Assembly (NCBI RefSeq): GCF_004193775.1
Contig: NC_041021.1
Coordinates: 36,653,718 to 36,717,717 of the forward strand
Reading direction: 5' to 3'
DNA length: 64,000 nt
Source: Glycine soja
Lineage: Eukaryota; Streptophyta; Magnoliopsida; Fabales; Fabaceae
Position numbers and translations under genes: made by a program. Positions 46,418 through 62,325 of the stretch are shown one piece after another (position 1 is the first letter of the stretch; every line of letters starts with the position of its first letter). The notes beneath the pieces are model-generated. The model did not search any database. It was given only the letters and a program-made list of their open reading frames with translations, and was not told the origin of the DNA.

Positions 46418-47400
46418 CTAATTATTAGCATTTCTCCACATATCTGAACCTATATTAGTCCTCCATATATTAGCATCTTCTCGTTCCTGCTCTTGTGTTT
46501 GAACAATGGGTTCATGATCATTGTCTTCGTAATTTGATAACACTGAAGATGAAGATGAAGACTCGTCAGTAGGTTCCACTGGAAATTCATCAGAACGACA
46601 TTATTTGCGAAGAAAATTATGAAGTGCTGCACATGCCAACACAAGCTCTGCTTGTGTTTTAAATAGAAATGGAGGTGCTGACTTAAAAATTGTGAACCGC
46701 GATTTAAAAATATCAAATATCCTCTCAATCACATTCCTTAAGGATGCATGCCGAAGATTAAATAATTCCTTTTCATTTTCAGGGTCATTACCGTGACCTG
46801 CAAAATCTTGTAGATGATATCGTACACCTCGATATGGGGCTAAAAATTTGCGTCGATTAGGAAATCCACAATCCACCAGATAATACTTACCTTGGGGCAC
46901 TTTAAGTCCATTCTTCCTTGCCAAAGCATCACTTAACACCTTGGAATCATGTGCTGAACCCTCCCACCCGCTAAGAACGTACATGAATTCCAAATCAAAG
47001 TTACAAGCAGCTAATACATTTTGTGATATATTTCCATGACGATCACGATAACTGCTTACATCTCGTCCTTTTACTGATGCGGGAATATGTGTACCATCAA
47101 TAGCTCCAATGCAATCCTAAAGTGTGTGTATCAATAATCATAAATATTATTATAATAATCACAATTATAATTATAATTTTGTTATAATTAGATAATGATC
47201 ACATACCTTAAAATAAGGATAAAACCTTGTGCTTTCCCTTATTTTTGCAGGCACAGTTGAGCCTGGTCTAACCATTAAATCAGGTGCTAATGAGTTCAGA
47301 GCTTTCAAAATCTTGTGAAAATTTTCACTTGTAGCAAATTGTGATCGGCCAAATGTATTGCGGATTACACAATATCGAGTGTTCTGGCTGACAATCTGGT
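46418..47400 (-). pseudogene. Harbinger DDE transposase, N-terminus missing
   Basis: Exons about 47207-47400 and 46418-47116. The first has TFGRSQFATSENFHKIL and FYPYF; the second begins DCIGAIDGTH (first Asp), then LVDCGFPNRRKF (second Asp) and NVIERIFDIF (Glu), completing the HARBI1-type catalytic triad, and AALHNFLRK. A TAA at 46601-46603 stops the protein before an acidic tail that could continue in frame to 46418. The N-terminal helix region expected upstream is absent and the sequence passes into the MYB gene. Confidence 0.82.
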
Positions 47401-48102
47401 TGGTTTGGTGATGGAGGCTGATATGCTGGTTCATAGTTATTTGGTGTTATGAATGTATCACTATTAGGATCATATGAAAATTCTTCTATCCCAACAGTTC
47501 TATTTTCTGGCTCAAAAGTTGTTGCATCAGTATCATCTGGATCGACTGATATAGAATTATTCCCGCTAGAAACTCCACCCCCAACAACGATCTTCAAATA
47601 CTCATAATCAACCATACTTTTTCCTCGAAGTTTGCTGTGACTTGGGTGAGACTAAAAAAAAAATCATTGTTAATATACTACAAATATTATAATTTACTAA
47701 ATTTATAACTATTAATATATTTAAAAGATTATGAACTTAGCTCACCTTTAAGTAATATTTCCATACATCCTCATGAGCAGTGAAAGTTTTTCCAATTGGG
47801 TCCCATCCAAAGCCAGAGTTGTTGCGCATAAGGGTTGACATCATGTTATACTGGTTTCAAAACCACTTCATCCGACTCAAATAATGACTATAAGTTTTAG
47901 GGAATTTAGTTTTTGCATTGAGTTGAGGAAGTATTATTCGTTCTACATTTTGTTTGCTAAGTGACCCATTGGCATCACACAATCCCCTATTCATAGCATC
48001 CACCAAGAGGTGCAACAACTCATTGGTATCCTCCATAGTCCAAGATACATAATTATCTTTGTCTCTACTCTTTCCTTTGTTATTTTCTTGTGAATCCCCC
48101 AT
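47400..48102 (-). pseudogene. Harbinger MYB/SANT-like gene (ORF1)
   Basis: Starts at 48102 with a charged N-terminus then a MYB/SANT-like domain (VSWTMEDTNELLHLLVDAMN). A TGA at 47857-47859 after MKWF interrupts it; the frame continues to a donor at 47746 with NQYNMM and GFGWDPIGKTF, then exon from 47651 (SHPSHSKLRGKSM...). In these elements the MYB protein helps the transposase reach DNA. One nonsense codon makes this copy inactive. Confidence 0.78.
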
Positions 48103-49296
48103 TTGATCGCTAATATATATATAAGAAACTAGTTATTTGACAAAAATAGTTATTGTTTCCTAATTGTCAAAAGTATAGTGACTATATCCCGAATAATATA
48201 CAATTCAATAGAAAAACCAATAAAAAAACTACCTAATAATAAAATAAGGGTCATGCTAACATGCGCACTTAGGGCACATGTTAAGGATACTTCCAATAGT
48301 AACTATGTCTTAAAAACAACAATTTTTGACTTTTAAAAAAGTAAATTGCACAACTTTCAATACAAAATTTCTATACATAATACACTAACAAGTGTCTTAA
48401 GGGCACATGTTAGCATTTTCCATAAAAATAATACTCATATATCATAAAATCATTTAAAAAAAAACTATTAACAAAATAACAATAATAATAACACAATAAC
48501 AATTAAAAAATTATTAACACAATAATAATAATAATAACACGCTGTCAAAAAAATAATAATAACACATTAATAATTAACATTTTAATAATAACACAAGAAA
48601 ATAATAATAATAATAATGGACGTTGTAAAAAAACAAGTTGAAGAAACAGAAAAAAAAAAGAGTTTTTTATTTTGATTTGCATATACAGTACTAAAAAAAA
48701 GCAATATGAAATCTTGATGCATATCAATTGTCATTCTTTTGATGCATATTCATTGCCTGGACGTTGAAAACAATATGAATACGAAATCTTGAAGCATATA
48801 CAACACCCTTTTCTTTTGATTTGCGTAATATACATATAGTATGAACAATATTGACTATCGATTGCCATTAAAAAAATAGGTAAAATTGATTGAAAAGTTG
48901 TAAGAGAATGAACCTGGTAGTGGTTTGTGTCTTGTTCGGCAGGAGAAGAAAAAGTCTTTGGAAGATTATGAAAAGTCTCAAGGGTTTGGGTGAGATTGTT
49001 GGAGGAGTATTTTATGTGTATTTCTAACTAAAAAGTCTCTCAAAATCCATTCCACAAAAGAATCCATCAAAATCTATTTACTTTTGAATACCAAAAGACA
49101 TTTTAAAAGTGGTAAGAAATCTCAATTGAATACCAACAGATTTTGTTGCCCTGAAAAAAAAATCTTTATTGTCTTAATTGAATACTACAAGATTTGTTTA
49201 TATTTTATAAAAGTCTTGATTGAATACCAGAAGACTTTTTAATCATAAAAAAGTCTTTTAAAATCCTTTGAAATCTTAATCCAATATACCCCCTAA

Positions 49297-51648
49297 ATGG
49301 CAAGGATAATTGATATAATTAATACAGTCATTAAAGTTAAATATTATAAATAGAAGATAGATGATTAAAAAAGAGAAAGAGTGAAAATAAAGTTGAATAT
49401 TTGATTGTTTAGATTAAGGGTAGAAATAAGATGAGTTGTTTAGTTTGAATGAAAAGAAAGGAGAGAATTTAATAAATGAAGAAAAATTTCTATTACAACC
49501 TTGGATGCACATTTATGCCAAAATTTAATTTAACCCATTAAATTTTTTAATATAATCAATTATTGATCACCTTATAAGATTTGTAAATTGAATTATAAAA
49601 ATTATAAGATTGATTTGGTGCTTGATAACGAGGGTTGAAGAATTAAAAGAATAAAGAAAAATAAAGTTATGGGTTCAAATCCTGATCTTCTAACCAAAAA
49701 ACTAACAACTAATATTTACTTATAAAAAAATAAAAATTATGTAAATTGAATAATTGATGATGTAGTAATAGTAGTGCCTATAAATTAGTTTCGTTTGTAG
49801 CAATTTAATCAATTTTTCTAAAGTGCTTATTTCTGGTGCAAATCTAGATTTGGGTCAATCTCCATTTCTGAGAAACATCTAAACTCTTTTGTAAAATAAA
49901 ATTTATGAATCATTAAATTTATCTTAAAATTCGTACACTATATTTTAAACGAACATCCAAATCTACCTTAAATCGAAAATCTAGTAGCAATTGCGTTTGA
50001 ATTCCAGTAGTAAGTACAACCTATGACTCTTTGTCTCTTTCTCTGTGTCACGTGAAGAAAACCAAAAACTAAGGGTAGAAAAGACTTTTTATGAGTTCCC
50101 CTCAATTCAAAATTATTTCTCACATGTATCAACTGTACCAAACAAGCCGCACTCAATTCCATTTGCACCAAATCTATTTATGTCGTCACAAACAAACGGA
50201 GCCTAAGTAATGATTTTTATTTTTTACATAGTAAATAATGGTTAGTTGTATGAATAAAGTTATTTGTGCTGCTAGTCATCTATAATGATTTGGCATTACA
50301 GACTTACCTATAATGGGAATGCTACTCACTTATTTGTGCGGCTAGTCTTCTACACTTTCTTTTTCATCCTCTGGATATTGCCAAAGTACTTGCTCTAGGC
50401 TTGCTTAATCAATATTACGACAGATTGATGATGGCTAATCAGACAATCCTACTATACTATGGTAATAATATATGCTTTTAACACAATGTTTGGAAATCCA
50501 GAACTGACCATGTGCCAGTGATGGACTAGAAAGAACATTTGGAGCATTTCTAAAGTTTCCACTTAATTCATGCAGGTTGATAGGCAATTAGGCAAATAAG
50601 TCAGCTCATTTATTAGCTTCTTTGTCTTTTGATAAATGTTGGACAAACGACTTAAAGAGAGTACCTAATGGCTTTTGACTCTTTGTATGTTTTGGTTCTT
50701 TTGATGTATTCTCTTTTGAAAATAATATTGTTTGAAGCCCTGTTGAATATTAAATGTGGTAGCACTTCTCTTGGATATTCAAACCTTGTATTTGATTTCT
50801 CATTAATTTTATTCTACCGTTTTATATTTAATTAACACATAAAATAATGCATTACTGAATATTTTCTTATATATGTCATATAGTGTGTAAAATTAATTTG
50901 TTATTTCTAAATACTACATTTGATCCGTTTGTTAAGCATTTTTTAATGTTACGATACATCAATTCAAATATATAGTTAATAGTATTGTTTTTATTAAATT
51001 TATTAAATTTATTAAATGATTTTTAATATACCCTTTTCCCATCTTATTTTTCCTTTTTTCTTTTCATTTTCATCGTAAATGTGTAAAAAAAAATAAAGAT
51101 AACAATTTTTTATAAGATATCGACATTTAAAAAAAGGAGAGACAGGAGTCACTTATATAGAGCTGGCGCTGAATTCTTGCAAGGGGAATTGCATTCAGTT
51201 TTGTGGAAAGTTTAGCTAAGTCCATTAATTATGTATATGACTATAACATGATCAGCAAAATTAATTGTTGACTGTAAACAGAATGAACTTTACTATATAA
51301 AAAAATAGATTATTTGACTATAACCGGCCAATAAGTGGTCATGATTCAGACATGCCGCAGCAGCACCGCCCCTATTATTTAGAATTTGGACCTAGAACAA
51401 CTACACAGCACTAGCCTACTTCACTTTTATTTTCCTAACTATTTATATAAGAGTAGGATTATGTACCCAAAAAATAAATCTTTTTACAAGTTTTCTTAAT
51501 ATTTTATGAAGAAAATTGTTAGCTAACCGAGGTTGGAAGGATGGCAATAATAAGAATGCTAGCTTCAGCTTTGTCATGGGTGACAGTTGCTTATAGAAAT
51601 TTCAGGATTCAAGCCATTCAGTTTTTCTTGGGTGACATTCAAGTCAAT
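49297..51648. other. AT-rich spacer
   Basis: No gene supported. A 70-base-spaced duplicated word (tatttgtgc-gctagtc) occurs at 50261 and 50331. Nothing else recognised. Confidence 0.45.
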
Positions 51649-51960
51649 TATTAGAGATAAAAATTAGTTTAGTTGGTTACACTTTAGTTAAAAATTAGTT
51701 TAGTTGGTTGGTTACACTTAGTTATTAGTTTAATTTGTTACAATTTAATTTAGTTAGTTACAAATTAGTTATAAGTTTAATTACATAAGACTCAATGTAT
51801 TCATGTAAAAATTGATTTGTTCATTTTAAGCATTATGCAAAGTAATAGGTTTCTCTTTTCTCTTCTTTCTATCTCTCTGCCTTAAACTTTTTCATGGTAT
51901 GAAAGCAAACAAAAATACATCTTTTTTTTTCTCTCTCTCACACACACACCTTCCCCATTG

Positions 51961-52200
51961 CTAATAATTCTTACCATTCATTTTCTGGCCGCCATGCTTT
52001 CTCATCTTCTCAGCCACATGCCAATTCTAGGGTTTCAACTTCTCGGAGCTTTTGCACCACGTCCTTCGACAGGGACTCCATCGAGTACGACGTCGTCATC
52101 GTCGATACCGGTCCCGCCGGCTTATCGGCGACGATACAACTCAAGCAAATGTGCTGCCAAAGAAACCTCGATTTGTTCGTCTGTGTCCTCGAGAAAAGGC
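51961..52200 (+). pseudogene. ETFQO: Captured fragment of ETF-ubiquinone oxidoreductase gene
   Basis: From 52023 the frame reads a Ser/Arg-rich, presequence-like stretch then IEYDVVIVDTGPAGLSATIQ and CCQRNLDLFVCVLEK, matching the N-terminal FAD-binding region of ETFQO, a mitochondrial inner-membrane flavoprotein. Upstream residues (Ser/His-rich) probably come from its mitochondrial targeting sequence. Only the first ~60-80 codons are present, and two residues of the dinucleotide-binding loop (family form VGAGPAG) are changed to D and T. Sequence after 52200 no longer matches. Not a functional gene. Confidence 0.8.
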
Positions 52201-52269
52201 ATGATCTGGCTACCCTCTCATGTTTTGGAGGAGGCATATGACTCCAAGATACATATCCAAAATCAGATT

Positions 52270-52920
52270 CTAAAGTGAGTACCCTTCCTCAACAATATTG
52301 ACTAGTTGAAATTTGATAACAATAGCTTTCTCATCTAGTAAGGATGTGTTCTTAGAATTGATAGTTCTTGACTCCAAATGAAGTTTGTGTAAGTTTCTCT
52401 ATATGTAGCACTGCCCAATTTATGCCTACAAGGTGTTTGATTAAATGCTTCTGAAAATTTTGAAAATTTTGGCTTATTGTTTCAGTCTTTTAGGCTTATT
52501 TTGATGATTTTAGTTTCTATCATGTGTGGTGGTTAAGCATTGTTCATTTGTTAGCTTCTATCATGAGTGGTTAAGCCTTGGTTATTGTTGGTTCACAAAG
52601 TGTTTGTAAAAAGTCCTCAAAGAAGACAGATTTTGTGATTCTTCTATTTTGTTGATGTAAGTTTCTGCCCGTGATGATTAAGCATTGTTTAAGTTTTTGC
52701 CATGAATGGTTAAACATTGAATTGTTGTTTTGCTTTTGCTCTTGATGGTTAATACTTGTTGCTTCTACCAAGTGATTAAACTTTGAGGTATAATTTCTGC
52801 TTAGTGGTAAAGCTTTGATAATTTCATAGATTAATAATTATTTGAGCTTCTGCCAAATGGTCTTATTGTTGATTTCGCTTGATAGTTAAGCTTTGATGTT
52901 TGCTTTGGACTCTTGGAAGA
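52270..52920. repeat. Degenerate internal repeat in the LTR element
   Basis: Variants of a motif like cttctaccatgagtggttaagcattg recur at least seven times between about 52510 and 52890 (for example near 52530, 52565, 52670, 52700, 52750, 52800, 52880) with spacing of roughly 35-60 bases. Confidence 0.6.
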
Positions 52921-53295
52921 AGATTAAGAAAGCTGAAGTTGGTCGAAGATTTCTAGAAATTTTTGTTTTGGTCAATGCATTTTCGACATATTTAACTATA
53001 TTCTAAGTTTTCAAATTTTATTTTCATTTCCTTTTATATTGATGTATTGTCTTCTCCAACACCTTCGAGCTTGCGAGGGTATTATAAAAATTAGTTTAAT
53101 TGGTTACAAGTAAGTTATTAGTTTAGATTGTTATAAATTAGTTTAGTTAGTTATAAATTAATTACAAGTTTAACTATATAAGACTTAATGTATTCATGTA
53201 AAAATTGATTTGTTCACTTTGAGCATTATCTAAAGTAATACTCAGTTTCTGTTCTCTGTTCTTTCTATCTCTCTGCCTTAAGCTTTTTCACCAAT

Positions 53296-53827
53296 AACTA
53301 ATATATAAGAATAAAACATATCCAATTTAAGAAAAATGAACCAAGTCACTTGTAAATGCAGTTTGGTTTGAAGTGAATTGCTTTTAAAAAAAAATTGTTC
53401 AATTTAAATTTAGGTCATATATGAAACAAATATTAAATAAAATAAAAAAATAAAAATCTTAAAAAGTTTTAAAATATTTAATTTATTCTTTACCTAATAA
53501 ATGTTTTCTATACGGTCTTTACCTAATAAATATGAGAATTAATAGAAAATTTTAAAATTATTCAATCATCAAATAATCCATAATCCGTTCTAATATTTCT
53601 TAAAGAAAGGCCCACGTGATTGCATAGAAGAGTAATAAAAGTTTTGTGCTGTTCTCTTGTATTATAGTCCTGTTTTAATTACAAAAGAATTTTAAAAATA
53701 TAGCTACACACGAAAACAAATGAGCAATCCTATATGGTACGCAAATTTTGACGAATTTAAATTGGATGTGTCTTTATTAGTCTGTTAAACACTAAATAGA
53801 TGTACGCGCATGTTTGGTTTAACTTTT
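53296..53827. other. AT-rich spacer
   Basis: No gene or clear repeat seen. Confidence 0.4.
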
Positions 53828-54217
53828 TTTAATTAAGTTTTTAATCTTTTAATTTTTTTCAAAATGTAAAATTTTAGTCCCTTAAAAATGTTTTTTTTAT
53901 AACTTTTAATTTTTTATTATTTTTTTGTCAGTATTTTTAGTTCTTCTAAGATTTTTCTTCTTCTCATTTTTAGTCTTTTATTTATTTATTTTTATTACTC
54001 AAAATTAGTCTTAAATATAAAATAAATGAAGGATTAAAAATAAAAAATAGAAACTAATTTTGAACAATAAAAATAAATAAAAGACTAAAAATAAGTAGTA
54101 ATATTTAGAGAAGAAAAAAATATTAACCAAAAATTAATAAAGAATTAAAAATTTTAAAAGGACTAAAAATTAAAATTTATAAAAATTGAGAGACAAAAAT
54201 TTTAATTAACTTTTTTT
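53828..54217. repeat. ~390-bp foldback element, copy A
   Basis: Two arms of nearly 190 bases are inverted copies; the left has tttttagtcttttatttattt and attactcaaaattagt, the right their complements (aactaattttgaacaataaaaa, ataaaagactaaaaat). Flanked on both sides by gtttggtttaac. Related to the element at 63337-63720. Confidence 0.7.
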
Positions 54218-56950
54218 AAGAGATGTTTGGTTTAACTTCACTTTATATCAAAATCAATTTACATTTTTTATATAGAAGGTAAAATAATATAGAGTTGCTT
54301 CCAATTTTGCATAGTGTTACTGTGATTCAGATTTTGGATACGTTATTGTCATTCCAAACCCTATTAAGAGAATGAAAAACATCGGAAAGTTGATGGAAAA
54401 ACGCTAAACACCTTTTTGGTAGTGTTTTTGGGATTTTTATTTTTTTCCATACCATCTGATGTTATCCCAAACAAATATGTTTCTGTGTGACAACTTAACT
54501 AAATATTGTAAATCCATAAAAAAGCATAAATATTTACTTTTATATTATATATTTAAGTATTCAATTTCGAGTTATAAATGTCTTTATATTATTTTTTAAT
54601 TTTTTCAATAAATTGTGCAACTTTTTTTTCTTACATATCTCATTTTATTTTATATTTTAGTATTATTATTATTATAAACTGTATTACTCAATTATATAGT
54701 TAATATTAATTTGAATTATTTTATGTTAACACACCATACTCGATCATGCTTTCCACGTAATTTTTATCAAACGCTTTTTATTTATTAATTTATTAAACAA
54801 TATCTTTAAAACACTTGTTAGCATAATTTTCATTTTAAAAGCCTTGTGTCTTTGTTTTATTTTACCTAATAAAACAAAATAATTATTTTTAACAATAATA
54901 ATATTTCGTATTATATTTTTTTTAAGATGCACTATTTTATTATTGTTTAATAATAATAAATTTTTGTCTCTAATAATATACTTTTTTTAATTTTGATTAT
55001 ATATATATATATATAATTAATTATTTGTACAGTATAAAAACCATAACAGTGATATAAGAAAACCCCAAATAGTGCAAGGTAAATTTTGTGTGTGTGTGAT
55101 ATCATTTGTTAACTTAATTTTATTGAGATCTCATACAATAACTCTTTAATAATAAAAAGAAAAACCCACAGAAACAAGTATATTAAAAATAATATAAAAT
55201 ATTTATGGTACTTATGAATTAAAATGAACTTAATATTTATAAAAAAAAATGAACTTAATCTTGTCTATTTTTTTTTTAATTTGACTCACTTTGTCTATCA
55301 TTGACCCAATTACTAAAGAAAATCAAACTGTTTTTTTTATTATTATCAATTTTTAAAACGGATTTATATCTAACACTTGAATATAAATTTGTTGATTAAG
55401 TTAGATGAATTTCTTAATAAAAAAAATAAGTTATTGAATAAGTACTTAGCACATAAGAATTTTTGTAGGAGTTGTGTTTATAGCTAAAAAAGAAACAAGG
55501 TTAAATTACTTTCATTTAAACTCCAAGTTGTTTCCATAAACTATTATATATTTGAATGTTTATTCTTGACTAAAAGTGCTTTTAGGAATTTTTATTGAAC
55601 CAAAGTGTTTTAAAAGTTATTTTTTAATGAGGATATTTTTAGAAGTTATTCTCAATTACAATAAGTTAAAAAAAAGTTACATATTTTATTTTAATTGTTA
55701 TCAATGTAAAAATATTATACTAATAATTGTTAAAAAATAATTTTCGCTTAAATATAATTTTGGTTCTTTTATTTTTCAAATTTTTTAATTTTGATCCTCT
55801 ATTTTAAAATAAAGACATTTAGTCTTTATATTTTTTTTTAAAATGTGTTATTTTAGTTCCTTATTTTAAAATAGAGACATTGAGTCTCTCTTTTTTTTAA
55901 AAATAAAATTTACAATTTTGGTCATTCCTTCAAATTTGGAAGCATTTATTGTTCATAGATTAATATTAAACAAATTATCTAATATCACAATACTAAATTT
56001 GGATCATATCAAATTAATTTTTTTTATCGTTAAACACTTTTTAAATTTGATGAAAAGAGTAAAATGGTAGATTTTACAAAATTGAAGAAAATAGATGTTT
56101 TTATTTTAAAATAAAAAGACTAAAATTATAGAATTTAAAAATTAAGAGGATTGAATGCCTCTTTTTTAAACTAAAGAAAAATTACATATTTTTAAAAATA
56201 GGAACACAAAAATTACATCCAATAACTTTTTTATATGTATTTTACACAAAAGAAATTTATGAACATATTTTCTAACATATTTTTTTAATACACTTCATCC
56301 TATTGGTTAAAGTTTATTGAAAATTATAAAATTTATAAATTTTGCATTTTATTTAATATTTTTTTCTTCTTAATTTTGTAGTTTTTAATAAATTATAACT
56401 AATAAAAAATTTATGTTTTATGAAGTATAATAAAGGGTGGAGTGCTAGTATTTTTTTTGAAAGTCAGGTAATTGTACATAAGAATAATTTAATAACATTT
56501 AGTAACAATGTTAAGAATTTACTCATTTTTATACGCATACCTATGTGAAATTATTGAGCACACCGTTTTCTTTTAGCTGTAACATGCTAAACTCGAGAAC
56601 AAAAGAAAAATGTAGTAAATTATTAAGCTGTTGTCTATTCATTTGTTAGCCGTTGTAATTTTTCACGTGTCATTGTAAATAAATATATTTTGGGGAACGA
56701 TAAAAAAAAAAAGACAAAGAAGAAAAAAAAAACGCCCACGAAAGAAGGCGCCAAAGAGGCACATGCCGCTGTGGCCAATTAATAGTTGTTACCATTTCAA
56801 TACGGTGAGTTTTGAACTTTGAAGTTTGAACGGTCAAAAGCGAAGGAAAAAACCAGGTTACACTAGCTAGATTTTTTTAATTTTCCGAAAATACACAATT
56901 ATTATTGAAGAAAATAAAGAAAGAAAGAAAGAAATAGAGATAGAATGGTT
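54218..56950. other. AT-rich spacer with a further degenerate foldback
   Basis: No gene. Around 55745-56170 there is a weaker inverted repeat (ttttgatcctctattttaaaa versus its complement, and agtcttta versus aaagacta). The last ~150 bases (purine-rich, then cacacc/cacacgcc) are promoter/leader of the GSK3 gene. Confidence 0.4.
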
Positions 56951-57585
56951 TGGTTTTCTTCTTTGACTGTCAGCAGCGCATTATAGCACACCACACAAAA
57001 AAGCAAAACAGAGAGAACAACTGTTACTCACACACGCCATGGGTATGTATGTCATCATCATCGATCCATCGATCTAACTCTCTCTTTCTCTTCCTTCTAA
57101 CCGCTGTTTCCGCATCTCGCTTCCTTCCCAAACTGTAGATTCGTTTTTTTCTCTCTCTATTTCTTCCTTTTATTTTTATGCCTTCTCTCTCTTCAGTTTT
57201 GTTTCTCCAATGTGACTGGTGTTGTTTTGTGTTTTTCGTGTGCGTCGTTCGTTAATTTTGTTTTGTGTATTCGGATCGAGATTTTTCGCGTTCGGTTGCG
57301 GGGATCTTCGGTTTAGGTTTGTTTAGGGATTTTGTTTTCTGTTTCTGTTGCTGATGAGTTTTTCGTTGGATTTGTGGTGTTCTGTGAGATTGGCGGACTT
57401 TTTATTTTTATTTTTATATTCCTTCAATTTTTTCTTTTTTGGAAAAAATGAATATTTATTTATGGACGGAATGGATTTGCTTTTTTCTGTCTCTTAAATT
57501 CTTGTTTAAACGGTGGTGCGACTTTCCTATTTAGTTCTGTTTTTATGAAGCCTGTTCACTGCAATTTTGCTTCTGAAAAAAAAGG

Positions 57586-57588
<3 letters not shown>

Positions 57589-57618
<30 letters not shown>
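57589..57618. repeat. (TA)n microsatellite in GSK3 leader intron
   Basis: About 15 TA units, roughly 30 bases upstream of the leader-intron acceptor at 57651. Confidence 0.95.
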
Positions 57619-57621
<3 letters not shown>

Positions 57622-57707
57622 TAATTATGGTGGAATTGTTCATTCTGGCAGGTAAATGAGTGGTTTTTGAGCAACAGCAGTTAAAAGAGAAAAGGGATTC
57701 AGCGAAG

Positions 57708-60963
<3,256 letters not shown>

Positions 60964-62325
60964 AGTGTTGTTTCCATATGAGAATGCTGCGCTTTCCTTT
61001 TCTATTTAATATGATATTTTTGTTGGTATCTTTATTGTATTCGGTTGCCCTGTAAAAGCAGATTTAGAGATACATGCTACTCATTATCACCCAACCCCCG
61101 ATGGTTATGTAGAATACCCTGTTTCCTGTATCACAGCAGATTGTAACATACAATAGAGGACAAAATGTCTGCAATTATCTAAATGTTGCATCAATATTTG
61201 TATTTGTTGAGACAATGATGGGTTGTTGTTTAATTTAGTTATGCTTAGCGTGGTGGTTGGAAGTTGTAATGGCCTTGTCTGGGCATATGTTTATTTTTCC
61301 ACTCTTTAGGACGACTTGGGACGAAGTCTTGGTGCTTGTCTGGACAAATATTAAACTCCTTAAGTGAAAGTGATCGATGTTATATTATAATCAAACAGTT
61401 AGGATGACTCACTCCTTTTTTAGTTTTAGTTTTATTTTCAATTTGAGGCTGAGGTGTGCGAGCACAAAAAAATAAACTTTGATGGCTAAGTATGTATGAC
61501 TCTTGCCTACGGTACAAAGAATATATACAATTAAAAGCGTGTTCGAGTAAAGTGACAAATTGCTTTGGGTATTTTTTTCTCCTCTTTTATTTTTACGTTA
61601 AGAAAATCTTCGTCAATGGAGACTAACTAAAACCATGTGGCATTTTCAAGTTGAGAGGTATTCCTTAACTACTTTGAACCAAATATTCAAGGTTCGGAGC
61701 TTAATTCGTTTACTACTTTAAGGGGTCTAAGGTCAATTTAGTGGCTTCTTAGCATCTGAGGATGACTATTCACCCCTTCTTCACCACTATCTCTTTACAT
61801 TGAACAAATTAGTAATTAAAGTCACACTCCCTGTATTTTAAGTAAATTATACAAGGCATTCATTCCTCCGTTTAAAAGTATTTCTTTGACACTTATCGTA
61901 TAGCAGCGCTAAGTTAATATATTTCAAAATAAATAATATCATTATAAGTATAGTATTATCAATTAAGTTAAGAATTTTTGTTATTAATATATAATTATTA
62001 AAAATACAAGGACCGATTTATTTATATTTTCATTTTCTAATTTCACTGTTTAATTATGAAATTGCAATTTTAATTTTAATTTATTTTTTGCTTTCGAAAA
62101 TTAATGTAGAAAACAGAGAGAGAAAAAAAAGGTTATTTTCAGTGTTTTCTCTCTGCAAATCTTTGAAAATAAGAAATAAATAAATAAATAAATAAAACTG
62201 ACAATTTTATTATAATATAAAAAAAAAACACAAATAAATGACTAAGATATCCGGTGGGCGACGCTAGATATATCGAGAAGTTTTCCTGAAATTTCAGTTT
62301 GTGTTAGTTTAGATTGAAAGCGAGA
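60964..62325. other. 3' UTR of GSK3 gene and spacer
   Basis: The 3' UTR probably runs to about 61200. The remaining spacer has no gene I can support; the leader of the next gene begins around 62230. Confidence 0.5.

Larger units (their letters stand above)
46020..49293 (-). mobile_element. PIF/Harbinger DNA transposon
   Basis: Left terminus GGGGGGTGTATTGGATTGGG at 46020 and right terminus, inverted, ending ...CCAATATACCCCC at 49293. Flanked by TAA at 46017-46019 and 49294-49296, the 3-bp duplication typical of PIF/Harbinger. It carries a MYB/SANT-like gene and a DDE transposase gene, both on the minus strand and apparently fused by an internal deletion. Non-coding ends: 46020-46417 and 48103-49293, the latter AT-rich with (AAT)n tracts. 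Confidence 0.9.
51649..53290 (+). mobile_element. Short LTR retroelement (TRIM/LARD-like) carrying an ETFQO fragment
   Basis: Two direct repeats, 51649-51894 and 53080-53290, start tatta...aaaattagttta and end gccttaa(a/g)ctttttca. A primer-site-like tggtatgaaagc follows the first (51895-51906; standard form TGGTATCAGAGC) and a purine-rich cgaggg precedes the second. Flanks tcaat (51644-51648) and ccaat (53291-53295) fit a 5-bp duplication with one change. The internal 1.2 kb encodes no gag or pol; it holds a host gene fragment and a degenerate internal repeat. It must have moved using proteins of another element. Confidence 0.78.

Noticed and set aside
52010..52237. Minus-strand 75-codon open frame over the ETFQO fragment
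   Set aside because: Antisense shadow of the captured exon; the plus-strand reading has clear homology.
51958..52278. 106-codon plus-strand frame starting MLIILTIHF
   Set aside because: It is in a different frame from the ETFQO match and is Ser/Pro-rich by codon shift; no family resemblance.
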